From Muribaculaceae bacterium (GTDB lineage Bacteria; Bacteroidota; Bacteroidia; Bacteroidales; Muribaculaceae): a stretch of 18,120 nt of DNA. Of this stretch, positions 1 to 6,907 are shown one piece after another; position 1 is the stretch's first letter, and each line of letters starts with the position of its first letter. The notes under the pieces were generated by a model that made no database searches, had not been told where the DNA came from, and was given only the letters and a program-made list of their open reading frames with translations. The translations under genes were made by a program, and so were the position numbers. The stretch is from positions 16,287-34,406 of the forward strand of contig VSPD01000031.1 in assembly GCA_009775125.1 (NCBI GenBank). The letters run 5' to 3'.

Positions 1-172
1 TCCCGTTTTCACGTTAATGTCCGTCAATTATTCATTAATCTTAATTAACGGCCCATTCGCGGACATTAACGTAAAAATATTCGTGTAATTTGCGGTCCCG
101 TTTTCACGTTAATGTCCGTCAATTATTCATTAATCTTAATTAACGGCCCATTCGCGGACATTAACGTAAAAA
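1..172. repeat. Tandem pair of 77-nt AT-rich palindromic repeats
   Basis: Two identical 77-nt copies lie at 1-77 and 96-172, a 95-nt period with an 18-nt spacer. Each copy is an imperfect palindrome: ACGTTAATGTCCG (11-23) is the exact reverse complement of CGGACATTAACGT (60-72), with a TTAATCTTAATTAA-rich centre. Related copies lie at 11953-12029, 16410-16511 and 17994-18059, always between genes. The left copy starts at the window edge, so the array may continue outside. No coding potential is convincing here. The function is unknown; it resembles a REP- or MITE-like dispersed repeat. Confidence 0.85.
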
Positions 173-182
173 AATCTCTGTC

Positions 183-346
183 ATTCCTGTTCTCATGTCT
201 GATAAAACGCCCCAACCCCGGCTGTGGCTCCGCCACACCACTCACAGCCATATTCATCCACCCCACGGCTCAAGCCGGGGGTTACCTGAAAGATTGTCGC
301 GCTGCGACAAATATTTCTCCTGTTATTCCTGTTCTCATGTCTGATA
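183..346. repeat. 22-nt direct repeat pair bracketing GC hairpins
   Basis: A perfect 22-nt repeat beginning ATTCCTGTTCTCATGTC occurs at 183-204 and 325-346. Its reverse complement contains GAGAACAGGA, which recurs at 16384-16399 and 17974-17986 just ahead of the AT-rich palindrome, so the two elements travel together. Between the copies are short hairpins: GTGGC-TCC-GCCAC near 223-235 and TTGTCGC-GCT-GCGACAA at 294-310. I see no gene in 1-430. Confidence 0.7.
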
Positions 347-378
347 TTATTCTGTCAAATATTACTGTCTCAAAATAC

Positions 379-408
379 AAAAGGCTTCCCGGTCACGGGA
401 AGCCTTTT
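379..408 (-). terminator. Rho-independent terminator of the mutA-mutB operon (bidirectional)
   Basis: A perfect 13-bp stem (379-391 pairs with 396-408, AAAAGGCTTCCCG and its complement) has a 4-nt loop. On the minus strand it lies 22 nt past the mutB stop and is followed by a T-rich stretch. The A/T-rich ends of the stem could also let it work on the plus strand. Confidence 0.9.
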
Positions 409-430
409 GCTGTGTATAGGGGAAGGGGGA

Positions 431-2566
431 TTATTCTTCGGGGCTGAGGAGCTCGAGCATCTTGATGGCCGACACGGGGATACGTGTGCCGGGGCCGAAG
501 ATGGCGGCCACGCCTGCCTTGTAGAGGAAATCGTAGTCCTGGGCGGGGATTACACCGCCGGCGGTGACCATGATATCGTCGCGGCCGAGCTTTTTAAGCT
601 CTGCGATAACTTGCGGGATGAGGGTCTTGTGACCGGCTGCGAGCGACGACACGCCGAGGATGTGCACGTCGTTTTCAACGGCCATGCGGGCTGCTTCCTC
701 GGGAGTCTGGAAGAGCGGGCCCATATCCACGTCGAAGCCGCAGTCGGCGTAGCCGGTGGCTACCACCTTGGCGCCGCGGTCGTGGCCGTCCTGGCCCATC
801 TTGGCAATCATGATACGGGGCTGGCGGCCTTCGCGCTTGGCGAATTCCTCGCACATCTGCTGGGCGCGGATGAAGTCGGGGTCTTGTTTTGTTTCAGATG
901 AGTACACGCCTGATATTGTATGGATTACTGCTTTGTAACGGCCCACGACTTCTTCGCAGGCATCGGAGATTTCGCCGAGGGTGGCGCGGAGGCCTGCGGC
1001 CTTCACGGCGAGGTCGAGGAGGTTGCCTTCGCCAGTGCGGACACATTCGGTGATGGCGGCGAGGGCTTCTTTCACCTTGGCTTCGTCGCGATGAGCCTTA
1101 ACGTCGTTGAGGCGTTCGATTTGCTCCTTGCGCACTTCGGTGTTGTCGATTTCGAGGATATCGATGGGATCTTCGTGGTCGAGGCGGTATTTGTTGATGC
1201 CCACGATGGTCTGGCGTCCGGAGTCGATACGGGCCTGGGTGCGGGCCGAGGCTTCCTCGATGCGGAGCTTGGGAAGACCTGTCTCGATGGCCTTGGCCAT
1301 GCCGCCGAGCTTCTCGATTTCCTGGATGTGAGCCCAGGCGCGGCGGGCAATCTGGTCGGTGAGGGCCTCAACGTAGTAGGAACCGGCCCAGGGGTCGACT
1401 TGCTTGGTCACCATCGTCTCTTCCTGGATGTAGATCTGGGTGTTGCGGGCGATGCGGGCCGAGAAATCGGTGGGGAGGGCGATAGCCTCGTCGAGGGCGT
1501 TGGTGTGGAGGCTCTGGGTGTGGCCCAGGGCGGCGCCCATGGCCTCGATGCAAGTGCGGCCTACGTTGTTGAAGGGGTCTTGCTCGGTGAGCGACCAGCC
1601 CGATGTCTGCGAGTGGGTGCGCAGGGCGAGCGATTTGGGATTCTTGGGGTTGAATTGCTTCACGATCTTGGCCCAGAGCATACGCGCGGCGCGCATCTTG
1701 GCCACTTCCATGAAGAAGTTCATGCCGATAGCCCAGAAGAACGACAAGCGGGGAGCGAACGAGTCGATATCCATGCCTGCGTTCACGCCGGCGCGGAGAT
1801 ATTCCAAGCCGTCGGCCAGGGTGTAGGCCAGCTCGATGTCGCATGTTGCGCCGGCTTCCTGCATGTGGTAGCCGGAGATGGAAATCGAGTTGAACTTGGG
1901 CATGTTCTGCGAGGTGTACTCGAAGATGTCGGCGATGATTCGCATCGAGAATTCCGGCGGGTAGATGTAGGTGTTGCGCACCATGAATTCCTTGAGGATG
2001 TCGTTCTGGATGGTACCTGCCATTTCTTCGAGGCGCGCGCCCTGTTCGAGGCCGGCGTTGATATAGAAGGCGAGCACGGGGAGCACGGCGCCGTTCATAG
2101 TCATGGATACCGACATCTTGTTCAAGGGGATGCCGTCGAAAAGCACCTTCATGTCTTCGAGCGAGCAGATAGACACGCCTGCCTTGCCCACGTCGCCTAC
2201 CACACGGGCGTGGTCGGCGTCGTAGCCGCGGTGTGTGGCAAGGTCGAATGCCACGGAGAGGCCTTTCTGGCCGGAAGCAAGGTTGCGGCGGTAGAACGCG
2301 TTTGATTCAGCGGCTGTGGAGAAGCCGGCATACTGGCGGATTGTCCAGGGGCGCAGGGGATACATTGCGCTGTACGGGCCGCGGAGGAAGGGAGGAATAC
2401 CGGAAACATAGTTGAGGTGTTCCAGGCCTTGGAGGTCGTCTTTGGTATATATGGGCTTGACGGGAATCAGCTCGGGTGTGAGCCAATCTTCTGCGGCGGC
2501 AATGGGCTGGTGCTGAGCGCCGAAGGCGTCTTTTGTAATGTCGATGGTTTTAAAATCGGGTCTCAT
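431..2566 (-). CDS. mutB: Methylmalonyl-CoA mutase large (catalytic) subunit
   Basis: This is the catalytic alpha subunit (711 aa; also called scpA) of adenosylcobalamin-dependent methylmalonyl-CoA mutase, which interconverts succinyl-CoA and (R)-methylmalonyl-CoA in the cytoplasm. The N-terminal TIM barrel carries the substrate residues known from the Propionibacterium enzyme: Tyr79 in IRQYAGF, Arg197 in VRNTY, and Tyr233-His234 in SGYHMQEAGA. The C-terminal B12-binding domain has the DxHxxG motif as DGHDRG at 593-598, where His595 is the lower cobalt ligand, followed by SSLAAGH. The length is close to the usual ~715-730 aa. It follows mutA by 18 nt, so the two are surely co-transcribed. In Bacteroidales the enzyme serves succinate/propionate formation; the epimerase and decarboxylase of that route are not in the window. 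Confidence 0.98.
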   Translation of the reverse strand: MRPDFKTIDITKDAFGAQHQPIAAAEDWLTPELIPVKPIYTKDDLQGLEHLNYVSGIPPFLRGPYSAMYPLRPWTIRQYAGFSTAAESNAFYRRNLASGQKGLSVAFDLATHRGYDADHARVVGDVGKAGVSICSLEDMKVLFDGIPLNKMSVSMTMNGAVLPVLAFYINAGLEQGARLEEMAGTIQNDILKEFMVRNTYIYPPEFSMRIIADIFEYTSQNMPKFNSISISGYHMQEAGATCDIELAYTLADGLEYLRAGVNAGMDIDSFAPRLSFFWAIGMNFFMEVAKMRAARMLWAKIVKQFNPKNPKSLALRTHSQTSGWSLTEQDPFNNVGRTCIEAMGAALGHTQSLHTNALDEAIALPTDFSARIARNTQIYIQEETMVTKQVDPWAGSYYVEALTDQIARRAWAHIQEIEKLGGMAKAIETGLPKLRIEEASARTQARIDSGRQTIVGINKYRLDHEDPIDILEIDNTEVRKEQIERLNDVKAHRDEAKVKEALAAITECVRTGEGNLLDLAVKAAGLRATLGEISDACEEVVGRYKAVIHTISGVYSSETKQDPDFIRAQQMCEEFAKREGRQPRIMIAKMGQDGHDRGAKVVATGYADCGFDVDMGPLFQTPEEAARMAVENDVHILGVSSLAAGHKTLIPQVIAELKKLGRDDIMVTAGGVIPAQDYDFLYKAGVAAIFGPGTRIPVSAIKMLELLSPEE

Positions 2567-2584
2567 GGTTGTAAACTCATTGCG

Positions 2585-4447
2585 TTATTTGAGAAGACGG
2601 GCGTTGAAGTCACGGAGTGTGTCGAGCACGTTGCAGCGAACATGCACGAAGTCGTTGATGCCGGCGGCTTTCAACTCTTCGGTGCAGGCGGGAGCGCCGG
2701 CCACTACAAACTCGGCGCGGCCGTTGAGGTAGGCAAACGCCTTGGGAGCGAGTTCGGCATATTCGTCGTCGGACGAGCAGAGCACTATCACGTCGGCTTC
2801 TTTGGCGAGTGCGGCGTCGACGCCTTCTTCCACGGTGTTGAAGCCGAGGTTGTCGATTATCTCATAACCGGCGCAGCCGAAGAAGTTGGTCGAGAATTGA
2901 GCGCGGGCAAGACGCATGGCGAGGTTGCCGATGGTGAGCATGAACACCTTCGGGCGGCGTGCGGCGGCCTCGGTGGCCAGGCGCAGGGCCTCGAAGTCGG
3001 TGGCGGCGCGGCGCATCGACAGGCCTTGATTCTCGCCTTCGCATTTCTCCTCGCCGTCGTGGTGGCACGAGCAGGAGCATCCGCCGTGGTTCTCGATTTT
3101 CGAGGCGGCCATCTCGTTGATGTTGGGGAACTGGTTGGTGCCGAGGAGGATTTCCTTGCGGCGGGCCACGTCGGTGTGACGCTTGTCGCACGAAGCGTTC
3201 ACGGCAGCCTGCACCTTGCCTGCGTCGACAGCGGCGAAGAATCCGCCTTCGCCCTCAACTTCGAGGAAGAGCTTCCAAGCCTCGTTGGCGATAGACACCG
3301 TGAGGGTCTCCACATAGTAGGAACCGCCGGCGGGGTCGACCACCTTGTCGAGGTGGCTCTCCTCTTTGAGAAGCAGCTGCTGGTTGCGGGCGATGCGCTC
3401 GGAGAACGCGTCGGGACGCTTGTAGGGAGCGTCGAAAGGAGTCACGGCGATGGAATCCACACCGGCGAGAGCGGCCGACATGGTCTCGGTCTGGCTGCGG
3501 AGCAGGTTCACGTGAGCGTCGTAGATTGTCTGGTTGAAGCGCGAGGTGGTGGCGTGCTGGTGCATCTTGGCCACGTTGATATCCTTGGGCTCGAACTTCT
3601 CCACAATCTGCGCCCAGAGCATACGGGCGGCGCGGAATTTGGCGAGCTCCATGAAATAGTTGGACGAGATGCCCATGTTGAACTTGATACGCGAGGCCAC
3701 TTCGTCGACCGTGAGGCCCTTGTCGGTGAGGGCGGCGATCCATTCAGCTCCCCATGCCAGGGCGTAGCCGAGTTCCTGATAGATATATGCGCCGGCGTTG
3801 CAGAGCACGTCGGAGTTCACCGACAGCACTTTCAGCCCGGGCACGCATGCAGCCTTCTCCACCAGCTCCTTGGCGGTGTCAACGGCCCATGCGGGTATTT
3901 TCTTGCCATGCTTCAAGGCAGGGCGGAGAGGATTGTAGTCGATAGAGCCGCGGAATTCCTTTTCTGCTCCGGCAGCCTTGATATAGTCGACAAGCACAGC
4001 GGCCAGGTCGAGGGCATGACGGGGGCAAACGGTGAAATTCACCTCCACAGTCTTGATGTCGATGCCTTTGAGATATGCTGCCACGTTCTCGGCCGTGGGT
4101 TCGTCGATAGAGAAACCGAGCGATGTCACACCCTTGCCGAGCACGTCGAGAGCCAGGGCGTTGGCATCCGCTGCCGAGTCGGCCACGATGTCCTGACGCA
4201 CAAACCAGTCGTTGGCTGCGCGGGTGCCGCGCACGTAGGGGTATTCGCCGGGAAGCGAGTCGGTGGTGTGAAGGCCGGCTATGTCCTCAGCGCGGTACAT
4301 CGGCTGGACGTTGAAGCCTTCGTTAGTCCGCCACACGAGCTTTTTGTTGAAATCCGCACCTTTGAGGTCGGCCTCAACCTTTGCTCTCCATTCCTCGGTA
4401 GAGATTCCGGGGAACATGTCGAACAGTAATTCTTTGTTTTCTGCCAT
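2585..4447 (-). CDS. mutA: Methylmalonyl-CoA mutase small (non-catalytic) subunit
   Basis: This is the beta subunit (620 aa) that pairs with MutB. It has the same barrel plus Rossmann-like layout but lacks the DxHxxG cobalamin motif, as expected for the small subunit: the corresponding strand reads KVFMLTIGNLAMR without the His ligand. I chose the start at 4447 (MAENKELLFDMF). An in-frame ATG at 4642 would add 65 unrelated residues and would place the start upstream of the apparent promoter at 4527-4557. A Cys/His-rich stretch, HGGCSCSCHHDGEEKC, sits at residues 454-469 in the linker before the C-terminal domain; I do not know whether it is general in the family. It is the first gene of the mutA-mutB operon. 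Confidence 0.96.
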   Translation of the reverse strand: MAENKELLFDMFPGISTEEWRAKVEADLKGADFNKKLVWRTNEGFNVQPMYRAEDIAGLHTTDSLPGEYPYVRGTRAANDWFVRQDIVADSAADANALALDVLGKGVTSLGFSIDEPTAENVAAYLKGIDIKTVEVNFTVCPRHALDLAAVLVDYIKAAGAEKEFRGSIDYNPLRPALKHGKKIPAWAVDTAKELVEKAACVPGLKVLSVNSDVLCNAGAYIYQELGYALAWGAEWIAALTDKGLTVDEVASRIKFNMGISSNYFMELAKFRAARMLWAQIVEKFEPKDINVAKMHQHATTSRFNQTIYDAHVNLLRSQTETMSAALAGVDSIAVTPFDAPYKRPDAFSERIARNQQLLLKEESHLDKVVDPAGGSYYVETLTVSIANEAWKLFLEVEGEGGFFAAVDAGKVQAAVNASCDKRHTDVARRKEILLGTNQFPNINEMAASKIENHGGCSCSCHHDGEEKCEGENQGLSMRRAATDFEALRLATEAAARRPKVFMLTIGNLAMRLARAQFSTNFFGCAGYEIIDNLGFNTVEEGVDAALAKEADVIVLCSSDDEYAELAPKAFAYLNGRAEFVVAGAPACTEELKAAGINDFVHVRCNVLDTLRDFNARLLK

Positions 4448-4526
4448 AATATATAGTAAATATAAAAAATCTGAAAGTATGTGATCTAAGGCACTATGTG
4501 TTAATGATGGTTTTCGATTTTCACGG

Positions 4527-4557
4527 CAAAGATAAATTAAAAATCGCACTAAACCAA
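4527..4557 (-). promoter_or_regulatory. Promoter of mutA-mutB (Bacteroidota type)
   Basis: On the minus strand a -7 box TATCTTTG (4527-4534, consensus TAnnTTTG) lies 20 nt downstream of TTG (4555-4557), the usual -33 element and spacing. Predicted transcription would start near 4520, giving a leader of roughly 70 nt with no Shine-Dalgarno sequence and an A/T-rich stretch before the start codon. Confidence 0.72.
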
Positions 4558-4698
4558 GAAAACCCTCTGAAAAAGTAAGGGCGCGGCCAAAAACGGCGCA
4601 AACTTCAATAAACTTTCTTTCCCGCGCATCCCCGGCAAACACTACACGCCCCGGCTTTGTTATACATTACGTTGAAATCACAAATTAATAATGATTGT

Positions 4699-6210
4699 AT
4701 GGATAAGAAAAGACTGACCGCAGAAAACGGCCGCCCGATCGCCGACAACCAAAATGTCCGCACCGCCGGACCACGCGGACCGATGACAATTCAGAACCCC
4801 TGGTTCCTTGAGAAACTGGCGCATTTCGACCGAGAGGTAATACCCGAACGCCGCATGCACGCCAAAGGCTCCGGCGCCTTCGGCACGTTTACCGTAACAC
4901 ACGACATCACCGAATTTACCCGCGCGTCAATTTTCGCCGAGGTAGGAAAGCAGACGCCCTGCCTGGTGCGATTCTCCACCGTGGCCGGCGAGCGCGGAGC
5001 CGCCGACGCCGAACGCGACATCCGCGGCTTCGCAATGAAATTCTACACCGACCAAGGCAACTGGGACCTTGTGGGAAACAACACCCCGGTGTTCTTTCTC
5101 CGCGACCCCCTGAAATTCCCCGACCTCAACCATGCCATCAAGCGTGACCCCCGCACAGGCATGCGCAGCCCAAAAAACAACTGGGACTTCTGGACCCTCC
5201 TGCCCGAGGCGTTGCACCAGATCACAATCACCATGTCGCCGCGCGGCATACCCGCCTCATTCCGCAACATGCACGGATTCGGAAGCCACACTTACAGCTT
5301 CATCAACAAAGACAACAAGCGCACATGGGTGAAATTCCACTTCATCACCCTCCAAGGCATAAAGAACCTCACCGACAGCGAGGCCGAGGCCATAATAGCA
5401 AAAGACCGCGAGTCGCACCAACGCGACCTGTTCGAGGCAATCGAGCGCGGCGATTTCCCAAGGTGGAAACTGCAAGTACAACTCATGACAGAAGACCAGG
5501 CAAAGGAATACCATATAAATCCGTTCGACCTCACGAAAGTATGGTACCACAAAGACTTTCCGCTGCGCGACGTCGGCATCCTCGAGCTCAACCGCAACCC
5601 CGACAACTTCTTTGCCGAAATAGAACAGGCCGCCTTCAACCCCACGAATATCGTCGACGGCATCGGATTCTCCCCCGACAAAATGCTCCAGGGACGGCTG
5701 TTCTCCTATGGCGACGCCCAGCGTTACCGCCTCGGCGTGAACCACAACCTCATCCCCGTCAACCGTCCCAGATGCCCCTTCCATGCCTACCACCGCGACG
5801 GACAAATGCGCACCGACGGCAACTATGGCTCCACCGTGGCATACGAGCCCAACAGCGAAGGCGAATGGAGCGACACACCATCGCTCAAAGAACCGCCCCT
5901 GCAAACCCAAGGCGACGTCTACGACTACGATGAACGCGAATACGACGACGATTACTACACCCAACCCGGGAAACTATGGCGGCTCATGAGCGCCGACGAT
6001 CAAAAAGCCACCTGCGACAACACAGCCGCTCAAATGGAAGGCGTGCCCCTGTTCATCAAGCAGCGACATGTGCGCGCGTGCCACAACGCCGACCCAGGCT
6101 ACGGACGCATGCTCGCCGGCTCCCTTGGCATCAGCCTCGAAGAAGCCCTCGTGGCAGAAGACCCCGCCCACCCCTCCTGGGACAAGCGCGACAACATAAA
6201 AAAACACTAA
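4699..6210 (+). CDS. katA: Heme catalase (small-subunit, KatA type)
   Basis: A monofunctional heme catalase (503 aa) that splits hydrogen peroxide into water and oxygen in the cytoplasm. The distal catalytic His is His54 in ERRMHAKGSGAFG, the catalytic Asn is Asn128 in GNNTPVFF, and the proximal heme-ligand Tyr is Tyr337 in GRLFSYGDAQRYRLG. Its ~500-aa length without a C-terminal flavodoxin-like domain fits the small-subunit clade. The start at 4699 gives MDKKRLTAENGRPIADNQN, the normal catalase N-terminus; an in-frame ATG at 4657 would add 14 atypical residues. It is divergent from mutA with 251 nt between, is apparently monocistronic, and ends in a terminator at 6234. I could not pick out a convincing TAnnTTTG promoter or an OxyR site. 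Confidence 0.97.
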   Translation: MDKKRLTAENGRPIADNQNVRTAGPRGPMTIQNPWFLEKLAHFDREVIPERRMHAKGSGAFGTFTVTHDITEFTRASIFAEVGKQTPCLVRFSTVAGERGAADAERDIRGFAMKFYTDQGNWDLVGNNTPVFFLRDPLKFPDLNHAIKRDPRTGMRSPKNNWDFWTLLPEALHQITITMSPRGIPASFRNMHGFGSHTYSFINKDNKRTWVKFHFITLQGIKNLTDSEAEAIIAKDRESHQRDLFEAIERGDFPRWKLQVQLMTEDQAKEYHINPFDLTKVWYHKDFPLRDVGILELNRNPDNFFAEIEQAAFNPTNIVDGIGFSPDKMLQGRLFSYGDAQRYRLGVNHNLIPVNRPRCPFHAYHRDGQMRTDGNYGSTVAYEPNSEGEWSDTPSLKEPPLQTQGDVYDYDEREYDDDYYTQPGKLWRLMSADDQKATCDNTAAQMEGVPLFIKQRHVRACHNADPGYGRMLAGSLGISLEEALVAEDPAHPSWDKRDNIKKH

Positions 6211-6233
6211 GACATAACATCTCCCCCACCCCC

Positions 6234-6268
6234 TCCGCATCCGGCCACCCCGGATGCGGATTTCATTT
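6234..6268 (+). terminator. Rho-independent terminator of katA
   Basis: TCCGCATCCGG (6234-6244) pairs perfectly with CCGGATGCGGA (6250-6260) across a 5-nt loop, and the stem is followed by TTTCATTTTT. It begins 24 nt after the catalase stop codon. Confidence 0.9.
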
Positions 6269-6300
6269 TTCCCCAATCGCATTTTCTGAATTACGCCGAA

Positions 6301-6476
6301 CTTCTGTGCATGTCTTTTCGACAGAAGCGGCAGGGCCGCTTAATATGGTAGGCATGGGCGCAAGCCCATGTTATTATGAGATGTCGTTATTCGACTGCGG
6401 CCGCAGTCGAACCTCCGAGATGCCTTAGAAACACGGGCTTTCGCCCGTGCCTACCATATTCGACCGCCCTGCGGTC
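6301..6476. repeat. Cluster of six hairpins nested in an inverted repeat
   Basis: An 18-bp inverted repeat with one mismatch (6342-6359 against 6443-6460; core AATATGGTAGGCA) encloses a perfect 22-nt palindrome at 6390-6411 centred on GCGGCCGC. Each arm also contributes to its own hairpin: CATGGGC-GCAA-GCCCATG at 6353-6370 and CACGGGC-TTTC-GCCCGTG at 6432-6449. Outside lie AAGCGGC-AGG-GCCGCTT (6325-6341), GACCGC-CCT-GCGGTC (6462-6476) and CTTCTGT/ACAGAAG (6301-6307 with 6321-6327). Arms can therefore pair locally or over a distance. There is no ORF of note. It looks like a dispersed palindromic element of the REP/MITE kind rather than a terminator, because katA already has one. Confidence 0.8.
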
Positions 6477-6793
6477 CACCTGTTTTATCAATAATGCACC
6501 GTAATTTCGGCTTGTGCCTTTTAGTACAAAAAGGTGAGTGCACCAAAATACCAAAAAGTAGGGACGCACGGCCCTACAATCTCGGCATAAACAAATTTTT
6601 GACACACCCCATACAAGCCCTCCAAAACCACGGATGATTCCAATGCTCATATCGTGGGGTTCGCTATCGCTATACCCGGGGCTTCATTCTTGAATCGCTA
6701 ACGCGATTTCATGCACCGGATTTACGGCTTGTGCATCTTTTTATCAAAGGAATTTTTAATAAGAATTTTATATGCTAATTCATAAATTAATAC
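6477..6793. other. Non-coding stretch with short repeats before the acyltransferase
   Basis: No gene is supportable here. A 23-nt unit, TGCACCGTAATTTCGGCTTG plus TGC at 6495-6517, recurs with three changes at 6712-6734. Small inverted repeats include GTAGGG/CCCTAC near 6559-6577, CCTTTT/AAAAGG near 6518-6535, and AATCGC-TAAC-GCGATT at 6693-6708. From about 6735 the sequence turns strongly AT-rich and leads into the acyltransferase upstream region. Confidence 0.6.
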
Positions 6794-6801
6794 TAATTTT
6801 G
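6794..6801 (+). promoter_or_regulatory. Possible -7 box for the acyltransferase gene
   Basis: TAATTTTG matches TAnnTTTG and lies about 107 nt before the ATG. No TTG is found at the expected -33 distance, so this is a weak assignment in AT-rich DNA. Confidence 0.35.
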
Positions 6802-6907
6802 TACTCTAATTACACGCAAATTTATAGGCTTATTATGATTCTGTTTCTGCTTCTGATCCTTCTTTTAATTTTATACCGCCCACAACACACTGTAAATCAA
6901 ATAGTTA

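Noticed and set aside
112..447. A 111-codon plus-strand open frame at the left end
   Set aside because: It starts inside the palindromic repeat, runs through the 22-nt repeats and the mutB terminator, and has no recognisable protein features.
2417..4429. A 670-codon open frame on the plus strand opposite mutA, and similar long frames opposite mutB (920-2305), gpmI/comF (8094-9560) and DUF4954 (12073-13971)
   Set aside because: Each lies antisense to a clearly recognised conserved gene, has low-complexity Gly/Val/His/Ala-rich translations and no family resemblance. They arise from the codon bias of GC-rich genes.
4448..4642. N-terminal extension of mutA to the ATG at 4642
   Set aside because: The extra 65 residues look like translated intergenic DNA, and the apparent promoter at 4527-4557 lies inside the extension.
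6301..6734. CRISPR array
   Set aside because: The repeats are a few hairpins and one pair of 23-nt units without regular spacing or unique spacers, and no cas genes are present.
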